From NCBI GenBank assembly GCA_905181965.1, contig CAJIZY010000012.1, forward strand, positions 50,821 to 114,820: DNA of 64,000 nt. Direction: 5' to 3'. Positions 25,451 through 33,152 of this stretch are shown here, one piece after another (the stretch's first letter is position 1; each line of letters begins with the position of its first letter). This stretch comes from Akkermansiaceae bacterium (GTDB lineage Bacteria; Verrucomicrobiota; Verrucomicrobiia; Verrucomicrobiales; Akkermansiaceae). Both the position numbers and the translations under genes were made by a program. Below the pieces are notes generated by a model. That model was given only the letters and a program-made list of their open reading frames with translations. It had not been told where the DNA came from and ran no database searches.

Positions 25451-26416
25451 CTACCAAAGAGCACTAAACTCCTTGCTGCTTTTACTCAAACGAATTCGCT
25501 CAAGGTATTCTGTTACTTCATCGCACCAGGGCCGGAATTCTTCTGGGATGGGAGCTTCTTTTTGGATCCACTCGCCAGTTTTGGGGTGAGTGATTCCCAA
25601 GCGCCAGGCATGAAGCATAAGCCTAGAGGCCCTAAAAGGTTGGCGGACTGGTTTGCTGTAAATGGGATCACCAAGTAGGGGATGCCCAAGAACACGATTG
25701 TGCACCCGGATCTGATGCGTCCGGCCAGTATGCAATGCGCAAAGAAGGAGTGAGGTCCCATCCCTCGCAGTGTGAAGTCGATGAAGGTCAGTGACTGCGG
25801 GTTTTCCGGTCCGCGGATTACAGACATCCATTCTCTGACGGTGAACAGGATGGCGTGCGATATTATTGGAAACAGTTTGGTGGATCACCTTCGGTTCTGA
25901 CTGTGCGACGCAGAGGTAGAGTTTTGTGGTTGTGCGCTCGGAGAATTGTTGAATCAAATGTTTAAGTGCAGAATTAGTTTTCGCGGCGACAAGGCACCCG
26001 GATGTATCCTTGTCTAGGCGATGAACAATCCCTGGCCGGTTATCTCCCCCTTCTTGCGCAAGTTTACCCGAGCAGTGATGAAGTAACGCGTTTACTAGTG
26101 TTCTGTCTTCGTTTCCGGCAGCAGGATGAACCACCATACCGGTTGCCTTGTTAACTACGATAAGGTCGTCATCTTCGTAAAGAACCGAGAGAGGAATATT
26201 CTGTGGTTGGGGCTCACGTGGTGTCGCTTCCGGAATGTGAATAGAGATTGAATCACCTAAGCTTACGGAAGCACGAGCTTTTACTTGGGTGCAGTTCAGG
26301 AGGATATGCCCTTCCTTGATCAAGCTTTGAATACGTGAGCGCGATAGTTCTGGCAGTGCTAGAGCAAGAAAGGCATCAAGCCGTTTGCCATCCCCATCTG
26401 AGACCTTGAGAGTCAT
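25451..26416 (-). CDS. RluA-family 23S rRNA pseudouridine synthase
   Basis: A 321-residue protein from the ATG at 26414-26416; the longer frame to 26512 adds residues that overlap the DUF2238 gene. An N-terminal S4 RNA-binding domain (LDAFLALALPELSRSRIQSL) is followed by the RluA catalytic domain: VVNKATGMVVHPAAGN, then RPGIVHRLDKDTSGCLVAAK with the catalytic Asp in HRLDKDTSG, and LLLCALHTGRTHQIRVH. S4 plus this order is typical of the RluD subgroup, which modifies helix 69 of 23S rRNA, but the exact site cannot be fixed from sequence. It lies 16 bp after the DUF2238 gene on the same strand. Confidence 0.93.
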   Translation of the reverse strand: MTLKVSDGDGKRLDAFLALALPELSRSRIQSLIKEGHILLNCTQVKARASVSLGDSISIHIPEATPREPQPQNIPLSVLYEDDDLIVVNKATGMVVHPAAGNEDRTLVNALLHHCSGKLAQEGGDNRPGIVHRLDKDTSGCLVAAKTNSALKHLIQQFSERTTTKLYLCVAQSEPKVIHQTVSNNIARHPVHRQRMDVCNPRTGKPAVTDLHRLHTARDGTSLLLCALHTGRTHQIRVHNRVLGHPLLGDPIYSKPVRQPFRASRLMLHAWRLGITHPKTGEWIQKEAPIPEEFRPWCDEVTEYLERIRLSKSSKEFSALW

Positions 26417-26432
26417 TAAAACAGAAGAGTTC

Positions 26433-27041
26433 TTAGCCGCGAAAGAGAATGAGGATCCCCGCAAAGAGGCAACCTGTGAGATTTGCCATAAGGTCCCAAC
26501 CGGTGTTGACATATCCGCCTACGTTTGTCTCCGGGATTATGAGAACAGCAATGAACTCAATAATTTCATTTAATGCTCCAAGCCCCATTCCAGCAAAAAT
26601 ACAAAGGGCGATCATACCCAAGGAAGGAAAGAGCTTTCTACCTAGACGCTGCTGCACGCTTGCTCGCAGAGCTTCCCATGTGAGCCAGGTGCAGGCTCCG
26701 AACCCAAAGGTATGGACGCAGTGATCATATTTAAGCCATTGTCCTGCTACCCACCAAGAATAGAGGACTTGGTTTTCGCCATCAAAATTCCATCCATCTG
26801 GCAGGCGGACTAGCCCACCAGCAAAGTGGACTGCTCCCCAAAAAGCGAAGCACCAAAGGAGAAAATTGGAGAAATTAACGCGCGCATGCATTAGGGCTAC
26901 AACACCCGCGACAATAACAAAGAAAGGAATGTAAACTTTGAGGAATTCCCAATTTTGCTGTGTCACTGCGGCACTGATGGCAGCGACCAGATAAAGCGCA
27001 ACCGCGAGGATAATGGAGCGGGGGTATTTTGCTTTTCTCAT
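26433..27041 (-). CDS. DUF2238 (YjdF-like) membrane protein
   Basis: A 202-residue protein with about six membrane helices. The conserved features of the family are the acidic and His residues in or near helices: WGAVHFAGG, KYDHCVHTFGFGACTWLTWE, GLGALNEIIEF and the terminal GGYVNTGWDLMANLTG. Function is not known for the family. Genes on either side are on the same strand (methyltransferase upstream, RluA downstream), with 54 and 16 bp gaps, so it may be part of one transcript. Confidence 0.82.
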   Translation of the reverse strand: MRKAKYPRSIILAVALYLVAAISAAVTQQNWEFLKVYIPFFVIVAGVVALMHARVNFSNFLLWCFAFWGAVHFAGGLVRLPDGWNFDGENQVLYSWWVAGQWLKYDHCVHTFGFGACTWLTWEALRASVQQRLGRKLFPSLGMIALCIFAGMGLGALNEIIEFIAVLIIPETNVGGYVNTGWDLMANLTGCLFAGILILFRG

Positions 27042-27095
27042 AGCCGTTCGGAAAGATACTGGATTTCGAGCGAAATCGCGAGAGGAAAGAATAAG

Positions 27096-27866
27096 CTACT
27101 TTTCATAGGTAATCACTCGATATTCTAGGTCACGAGTATGGTAGGCTAGGCGAATTAGTGGAAATGCTAATAAGAGAGAAGGCCTTGTTATAATTTTTTT
27201 CAACAAGGTAACGAGTAGATATGGTTTTCGAAGAGGGAGCTGTAGCGACCTCCAAAAGATTGCCGACCAAGTCGGCGCGACTTCTCTTGAGAGATCCAGT
27301 GAATGGATTTTTTTAAGATCTTTCGCGTTGGAGGAAAGCGAAAAGACAGAACGCCATGGTGGAAGATTTCCGGTTGTTGCGAGGTTTCGGAGAAAAAAGT
27401 GAGACCCTGTCTCAGAGAACCAATCGCAGATCACGATGCGCCCACCCGGTTTTAGCGCGGGGAGTGTGTGCTTAAGAAAGTCCTTAAAGGAATCGAAGTG
27501 CGAGAGGCTTTCAACCGCAATAATCCCTGAAAGTGATTTTGGCTCGAGTTGTTGTTGGAGCCAATCTCCTTGAAGAATTTTTAATCCGGAACGAGGAGTG
27601 ATTTGCGAGGCTTGCCTCTCAGAGTTCGTATTCGCTAATACCTCACAATGGAATTGATCCAAGATTTTGTGTGCGAGAATTCCGTAACCACATCCGATAT
27701 CAGCGATCGTTCCTTTTGGATCCAATTGCTTTAAAGCAAGATCGATAAGTTTCTCTCTCGCTTCTTCAATCGACTCATAACCTGTGACCCAAGCACCATG
27801 GTGAAGAGAACGTCCCCAAATCTCACGGTAGAGAAGGTCGAGATCATCATATAGGTTCGTCGCCAT
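27096..27866 (-). CDS. Class I SAM-dependent methyltransferase
   Basis: A 256-residue enzyme. YDDLDLLYREIWGRSLHHGAW at the N-terminus resembles the tocopherol/sterol C-methyltransferase group. The SAM motif I is TIADIGCGYGILAHKIL, followed by motif II-like LSGIIAVESLSHFDSFKDF and the post-motif LKPGGRIVICDWF. The substrate is unknown; resemblance to small-molecule C- or N-methyltransferases is an inference from the N-terminal block. It starts 3 bp after the stop of the FMN-binding protein, so the two are likely translated from one mRNA. Confidence 0.85.
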   Translation of the reverse strand: MATNLYDDLDLLYREIWGRSLHHGAWVTGYESIEEAREKLIDLALKQLDPKGTIADIGCGYGILAHKILDQFHCEVLANTNSERQASQITPRSGLKILQGDWLQQQLEPKSLSGIIAVESLSHFDSFKDFLKHTLPALKPGGRIVICDWFSETGSHFFLRNLATTGNLPPWRSVFSLSSNAKDLKKIHSLDLSREVAPTWSAIFWRSLQLPLRKPYLLVTLLKKIITRPSLLLAFPLIRLAYHTRDLEYRVITYEK

Positions 27867-27869
27867 CGA

Positions 27870-29414
27870 TTAGGAAAAAAAAGCGGCTAAGCAGAGAAGT
27901 CCGGCGATCAAATCCCGAAGGCTCAAGTGTTTTGCTCCTGATGATTTTCTAAGGAATTTAAAGAGCGCTCCGGTAGGGCAACCAAATTTACAGTATGCCA
28001 ATGGACTGAAGATTGATGCGGCAAGCCCTGCCACGGCGATTGTAATCGTGGCGAAGCCGGCCGAACGCCAGAGCCAGGCATCAAAGCCTTCCCAGTCTGC
28101 CAGATTCAAGGAAGCTCCGATGATAGTTGAAGCAACCAAAATGAGGAGGAAGAGAGCAGGCAAGATGGAAAGAAGTTTTTGTAGCTTTGCCGGGAGCTTG
28201 ATTGGCTTTACTGGGAGTTTCCCAAGCCATCTTTGCAGGAAGCCATGGGGGCAAAGCTGGTGGCAGTAGAGTTCATGTCCTGTTGCCCAGGGAGTCAGGA
28301 GGGCTGCGGCGGCAAGAAAGAGGAGCCCCCAAGAGTCGCTAAAGGGAAGCCCATGTTTTGCCCAGCCGAGGAGAAGGGCTTGGGAGAGAAGGTCCCCGAG
28401 AATGATTCCTAGAAAGACCACAACGATGATTTGCCAGAGAACACGGGCCCAAGGATTCCCTCGAAGGCGGGTAAAGGAAAAGAGGGTGGCGCCCATTGTA
28501 AGAGTGACGAGGGCAATATTACGCCAAGGAATTTCACGGGGGGGAGATTCGCGATCTGATTCAAATCTTGCGAGACGGCGAGCCACGCTATCGGCAATTG
28601 CCCAAGATGTATGCGTTGCTCCGCTAATCCCCTCGATTTTTGCTTGGTCGATCGCAAGTATCTCTTCGATGGTCATACCGTTGTAGAGGTTAAGCCAGTC
28701 CGGGTTATCGAGAATTCTTTCGTAGTATTCCTCGTTATCGTAACTTTTGCGAAAACGAATTCGAGTCACTTTCTTAGCATCCCGATCAAGCACTATCAGG
28801 ATGTCGGTTGGTCCCTGGTATCCATGAAGGTATTCTTGTGAGGGGGCTGTTCGAAGTGCGTAGCCAATAATGTTAAGGCCTTGGTTGTAAATGCACAGAA
28901 CACCTGGCCAATCGGGGTGCTTTTCGATGGTGTCTGCCTCGGGTATTTCGGCTGCTAGGATTTCGGTGGGAAAAAGGCGTGAAGTGGTGAGCCCGCCAAG
29001 GCGCTCAATGATGCTTCTTGAAATTGCTTCGCTGGTGAGAGTTGATCCCGTAACGGCGTCAATTTTGGGATGACCGGGAGAGCCAAGGCTAAGACCGAGA
29101 TGGGCTTTCCAAAAGTTAGGATCGTCCACTACGGATTGAACATGATCTGGAGTGTCGGATGATTCAATGATCTTAGCTTTGGTCAGTCTTCCGGTTTTAT
29201 CGAGGGCCAGAGCAAGATTTGTGGGCCCCGAATATCCCTTAAGGTGATCGCACTGTGGTGAAGTGGTCAGGAAGTAGCCAAGAGGGCGGCCGTCTTGATC
29301 GAAGATTTCATCGTTCTCAATGCGGACTGCTTCGGGGAAGAGGAAGGTGAAATTTTCTTCCGAGTAGGATGTGGGACGGTTTGATTTTTCAAAGATTAGC
29401 CAAGAAATTACCAC
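27870..29414 (-). CDS. Membrane FMN-binding / 4Fe-4S protein (NosR/RnfG-like)
   Basis: A 514-residue protein with an N-terminal anchor, two tandem FMN-binding domains on the outer side, then about five or six membrane helices with iron-sulfur ligands. The domains end in covalent flavin-attachment-like motifs, DAVTGSTLTSEAI and GISGATHTSWAI, where flavin is linked to a Thr by ApbE in known cases. The C-terminal half has CHQLCPHGFLQRW and YCKFGCPTGALFKFL, cysteine motifs of the NosR/NapH type. The predicted role is electron transfer across the membrane between flavins and Fe-S centres. Start: the only usable codon after an in-frame TAA is GTG at 29412-29414, in the middle of the first helix, so the N-terminus may be mis-sequenced. 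No apbE is seen nearby. Confidence 0.85.
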   Translation of the reverse strand: MVISWLIFEKSNRPTSYSEENFTFLFPEAVRIENDEIFDQDGRPLGYFLTTSPQCDHLKGYSGPTNLALALDKTGRLTKAKIIESSDTPDHVQSVVDDPNFWKAHLGLSLGSPGHPKIDAVTGSTLTSEAISRSIIERLGGLTTSRLFPTEILAAEIPEADTIEKHPDWPGVLCIYNQGLNIIGYALRTAPSQEYLHGYQGPTDILIVLDRDAKKVTRIRFRKSYDNEEYYERILDNPDWLNLYNGMTIEEILAIDQAKIEGISGATHTSWAIADSVARRLARFESDRESPPREIPWRNIALVTLTMGATLFSFTRLRGNPWARVLWQIIVVVFLGIILGDLLSQALLLGWAKHGLPFSDSWGLLFLAAAALLTPWATGHELYCHQLCPHGFLQRWLGKLPVKPIKLPAKLQKLLSILPALFLLILVASTIIGASLNLADWEGFDAWLWRSAGFATITIAVAGLAASIFSPLAYCKFGCPTGALFKFLRKSSGAKHLSLRDLIAGLLCLAAFFS

Positions 29415-29468
29415 GACAATCAGAAGTTAAAAAACCACCCGGATCTTCCCTTCTAGCATCTTGTCTAG

Positions 29469-31721
29469 TTACTTTGATTTGAGAAGTTGAATGGCATCAA
29501 TATGCAGATTGCCAGCTGCCTTTGAGGTAACCGTGAACATGGCAGGAAGGACATCGACAAAATCGAAGGACCCAAGGGAAGTGTAAGTTTTCTGGGCTGG
29601 CGTTTTAGTTTGATCAAGAATGATGGTCTCAGTCCCCTTAGCATGAGTGAGAACGAGCTCGGCTGCAGTTGTGCGGTTATTGTGATTGAGCCAGTGAACC
29701 CGCACCTCATACTTTCCGGAATCTTTGACCCGAATGTTGTAGGTGGCCGATGCTGGATAGGGAGCATATTGGTAACCCAGTCCGTGATATGGCCTAAGGC
29801 CATCGCCCTTTCTCCACGATCCCTTGAGCTTTGCTTTAACGTCGTCAAAAATGAGTCCCTTTAGGTTGATGATGTTCCGTTTCTGTGGTCTGCCTCTGAG
29901 GCCGCCCTTGGGAATTGGCGGGATGGTCAGTGGTGCATTAAGGCTTTGCCTACGGGCGCGGCCTGGCTTCTCAATTAGGTCGATCAAGAAGGGAAGGTAG
30001 TTTTGGTAAACTCCGCGGGGAGAGGTTTTACGATTGGTAGCAATCCAGGCGGCCTTTCCGACCACTTCGCCCATCATCCCACAAGTGCGCATGACGCGGG
30101 TAGTGCCGAGGGCGCGGCGATCCACCGAAATACAGCGACCTGCCATGAAGAGATTGTCAATGTTCTTGGAGTAGAAACAGCGGTAAGGGATGTTGTATCC
30201 AGATTTTCGGTCGACCTTACGGTCGTGCACCGCAATCGAAATAAAAGGGTTCTCTTCTGCGACCCCCTTTTGGAATTCCTTTTTTGGATAGTGAAGATCG
30301 ATAGACCAAGTGGTAGGGACACTGGCATCGGGAAATTCTTTTTTTGCGGCGATGTCATCTCCGGTGAGGATAATGTCTCCTTCGATTCGCCGAGATTCAC
30401 GGTTACCTCCAACAAATGCCATCCACATGAGCTTAGCGCTACTATCGGATTGTTTGATGTTGGCAAAGGCTCCGAAGTTTGCGCGAAGATTCCAGTCGCG
30501 GATTTCCTCAAGATCATTGATCGGGTGTTTGTCGTAGCCGCCCTCCCAGAACCATTCGGCTTTTTTGAATTTCTGATAAGGTCCGCGCGAACCGTGAAGA
30601 GAGGGGTAATCACCCTTGCCGAGCGGTAGCGCCCATGGAGTTTTTGGCCATTCGACTTTTTCGCCGGTGTCTTTTACAGACCACATATTCGACATCCCCA
30701 TATGGCCTTTTTCAGCCATCATAAATTTGGCTCCAGCTTGTGCCCCAATGGTGCCATGCCCCGTGGAATCGCAGAAGAGAGACCCTGCAATACGGGTGAA
30801 TGCTCCGGTGGTGGTGTCCACAGCGTCTACGGATTTGATTAGGTTGTCCTTGGTATTAGTACGAAAGGCGAAGTGGTTGAGGTAAAGGTCAATATTGTCT
30901 TCGGAGCGAACGACCTTCTCTTTCAAGTCATCGACAAACTCATGAATCAATCCTGGTGAGTCACGGGAGAAGTCAGAAAATTCGTTCACGATTTCGCCAA
31001 GGTGGGGGAATCTCCCGAGTTGGGTCCCGCCCATCGCCCAGACTTGAACTTCTGACGATCCATTGCCGCCGAGAACGGCTCGATCGTGAATCAGAGCGAC
31101 TTTCAATCCGTGGCGGGCCGCCGAAATAGCTGCGCTAAGTCCAGAGTAACCACCTCCGATCACGACAAGGTCATAACCGTTTTTGGTGGGCGGGATGGGG
31201 GGGAGTTTGAGAGCTTTCCTACGAAATTCGAAAAGGTCAGGGCCTCTAGTCGGGGGGATGTCTTTGGCATCTTTGGTGAAATAGAGTGCGTCACATCTCC
31301 CATTGAATCCGGTGAGATCTATCAGCTTGAGAATTGTTTTTTTTGAGGTGATTTCAACTGTGCCTCCGCTTTGCCATTGCCAGTCTGCCCCTTCAGTTCC
31401 GAAAGTGGTGGCATCTCGTTTCCCACCAATACTGACGGCGAATTTTCCAGGCGCGCCGGGTGCGTTCCATTTGGCAACCCAGTCTTTGGTGCGGAGATGG
31501 AGGTGGTATGTGCCGGTTGAAGGGAATGTGACTTCGGTTGTGGCGTCGGCCACCGGTGTCCCTAGACCGTGCGCCATGAGGTAGGCGGATCCCATATTAA
31601 GAATAAACTGGGAGTCGACGGACCATCCTCCGCGATCTGAGAAGGCTTCGGCTTCCACAAAAAGAGACTCGGAGCCGTGGAGAGAAGTTGAAAGCAGTGC
31701 AATGAGGACAGGTCTTAACAT
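29469..31721 (-). CDS. Secreted FAD-dependent oxidoreductase with golvesin-like C-terminal domain
   Basis: A 750-residue protein. A signal peptide (MLRPVLIALLSTSLHG) is followed by a beta-rich N-terminal module (residues about 18-150) of the type placed before sugar-related enzymes. The FAD-binding domain then begins with YDLVVIGGGYSGLSAAISAA and has LGGNGSSEVQVWAMGG and FCDSTGHGTIGAQAG. NLFMAGRCISVDRRALGTTR is the conserved end of the FAD_oxidored fold. The last 130 residues resemble a golvesin C-terminal-type domain (KGSWRKGDGLRPYHGLGYQY). Such secreted flavoproteins are common in Planctomycetes and Verrucomicrobia; the substrate is unknown. It is divergent from avtA with a 93-bp intergenic region. 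Confidence 0.88.
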   Translation of the reverse strand: MLRPVLIALLSTSLHGSESLFVEAEAFSDRGGWSVDSQFILNMGSAYLMAHGLGTPVADATTEVTFPSTGTYHLHLRTKDWVAKWNAPGAPGKFAVSIGGKRDATTFGTEGADWQWQSGGTVEITSKKTILKLIDLTGFNGRCDALYFTKDAKDIPPTRGPDLFEFRRKALKLPPIPPTKNGYDLVVIGGGYSGLSAAISAARHGLKVALIHDRAVLGGNGSSEVQVWAMGGTQLGRFPHLGEIVNEFSDFSRDSPGLIHEFVDDLKEKVVRSEDNIDLYLNHFAFRTNTKDNLIKSVDAVDTTTGAFTRIAGSLFCDSTGHGTIGAQAGAKFMMAEKGHMGMSNMWSVKDTGEKVEWPKTPWALPLGKGDYPSLHGSRGPYQKFKKAEWFWEGGYDKHPINDLEEIRDWNLRANFGAFANIKQSDSSAKLMWMAFVGGNRESRRIEGDIILTGDDIAAKKEFPDASVPTTWSIDLHYPKKEFQKGVAEENPFISIAVHDRKVDRKSGYNIPYRCFYSKNIDNLFMAGRCISVDRRALGTTRVMRTCGMMGEVVGKAAWIATNRKTSPRGVYQNYLPFLIDLIEKPGRARRQSLNAPLTIPPIPKGGLRGRPQKRNIINLKGLIFDDVKAKLKGSWRKGDGLRPYHGLGYQYAPYPASATYNIRVKDSGKYEVRVHWLNHNNRTTAAELVLTHAKGTETIILDQTKTPAQKTYTSLGSFDFVDVLPAMFTVTSKAAGNLHIDAIQLLKSK

Positions 31722-31814
31722 TTCAGAAGGTATTACGGCGTAAGTGTAACTATTTTTTCTTCGAGGTAGAGAGATTTCAGTGACAAATGACGCTGAGGAA
31801 AGGATGATTGCGCG

Positions 31815-33085
31815 GTGACTTGGGGGCTTTCAAAATTTGGGGAAAATCTCTGCGAGGGGAGTGGCATCGGAGAATTGATGGATGATTTGGGTGAGGCACT
31901 CGCTGCTGGTGGTGATGTTAAGATGTTGGGTGGTGGTCAGCCGGCTCATATTCCAGAAATTGATGCCGTTTGGCGTCGTCGAATGCAAGAGATCATGAGC
32001 GATCCCGGAGGGCTTGAAAAAATGATTGGGAACTATGACGTTCCGGCGGGAAGTGAGCTGTTTCGAAAGGCTCTGGCCAAACTCTTTCAAAAGGAATTTG
32101 GTTGGGATACTCACTTTTAGATTTATCTATTCCAAAGACATAGCAGACTGCGTTTTTCTTTTTATTCAACGCTTTGGCCGGAACATTTCGTGATGGTTCC
32201 CGAAAGAAAATTCTTCTGCCGTTAGTTCCGGAATATATTGGCTATGCAAATCAATCAGTAGGCCCGGAATTTTTTGAAGCACTTCCGGCGCGCATTGAAA
32301 AAACAGGACCACATGAGTTCAAGTATAGGGTCGACTTCGATGCGGTGAATCCTGGTGATAGTATTGCGGCGATTTGCGTTTCTCGGCCGACCAACCCCTC
32401 AGGAAATGTTCTAACTGATGATGAGATTGAGAGGCTTAGGGCAATCGCAAGAGAGAAGAGTATTCCACTGATCATCGACAATGCATACGGAGCTCCTTTT
32501 CCCAACGTTATCTTTTCTGATGTAACACCAGTATGGGATGAAGGAATGATTTTAACATTGAGCCTTTCCAAGATTGGTTTGCCGGGAACCCGCACTGGGA
32601 TCGTTGTGGCAGGCAAAGAAGTTTGCCGGCAGGTGTCGTCGATGACCTCGATTGTCGGGTTGGCTAATGCGAATATCGGCCAAGAGATTCTGCGTCCGCT
32701 AGTGGAGAACGGGGAAATCTTGCGCTTGAGTAGCGAAGAAGTGAAGCCGTTTTATGAGAAACGGTCTATAATGGCACAGAGTCTTTTCACGAGAGAGCTT
32801 GATGATTCCGTTCCATATTTTATTCATCGAAGTGAAGGGGCGTTGTTTCTCTGGCTTTGGTTTGAAGGTCTTCCCATCACGGCAAAGGAACTTTACCAAC
32901 GCCTGAAAAGTCGTGGGGTTTTGATCGTTCCGAGCGAGTACTTTTTCTTTGGGTTGCCGAAAGATTCCAATTGGAAACACACGAGCGAGTGTATCAGGGT
33001 GAGTTACACGATGGATGCTGAGACGGTGGAGTCCGGAATCAAGGTGATAGCGGATGAAGTGAACCGCCTTTTTAAGGTCCTTTAG
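31815..33085 (+). CDS. avtA: Valine-pyruvate aminotransferase AvtA (frame-disrupted)
   Basis: AvtA is a PLP enzyme that transfers the amino group between valine and pyruvate. The N-terminal part from the GTG at 31815 has the AvtA hallmarks SGIGELMDDLGEALA, MLGGGQPAHIPEID and MIGNYDVPAGSELF, and stops at 32120 after FGWDTHF. The C-terminal part continues in another frame from QTAFFFLFNALAGTFRDG through KKILLPLVPEYIGYAN, AICVSRPTNPSGNVLTDDEI and SLSKIGLPGTRTG, where the Lys binds PLP. Between them, IYSKDIA can be read in the third frame, but the family's TNGS residues before QTAFF are absent. So at least two indels including a loss of about 12 bases lie at 32115-32165. Confidence 0.82.
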
Positions 33086-33152
33086 TCAAAAAGTGGGTCG
33101 ATCTGCAAATGTCTTTCAAAGGAGACTCGGAGCTTCGGGTGAATAGCTTGGC

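Noticed and set aside
24867..25457. Minus-strand frame of 196 codons over the DUF2062 gene
   Set aside because: Shadow frame of DUF2062, Ser/Arg/Pro-rich with no motifs.
30003..30629. Antisense frame of 208 codons within the FAD oxidoreductase gene
   Set aside because: The minus strand encodes a complete flavoprotein there; the plus frame has no family features.
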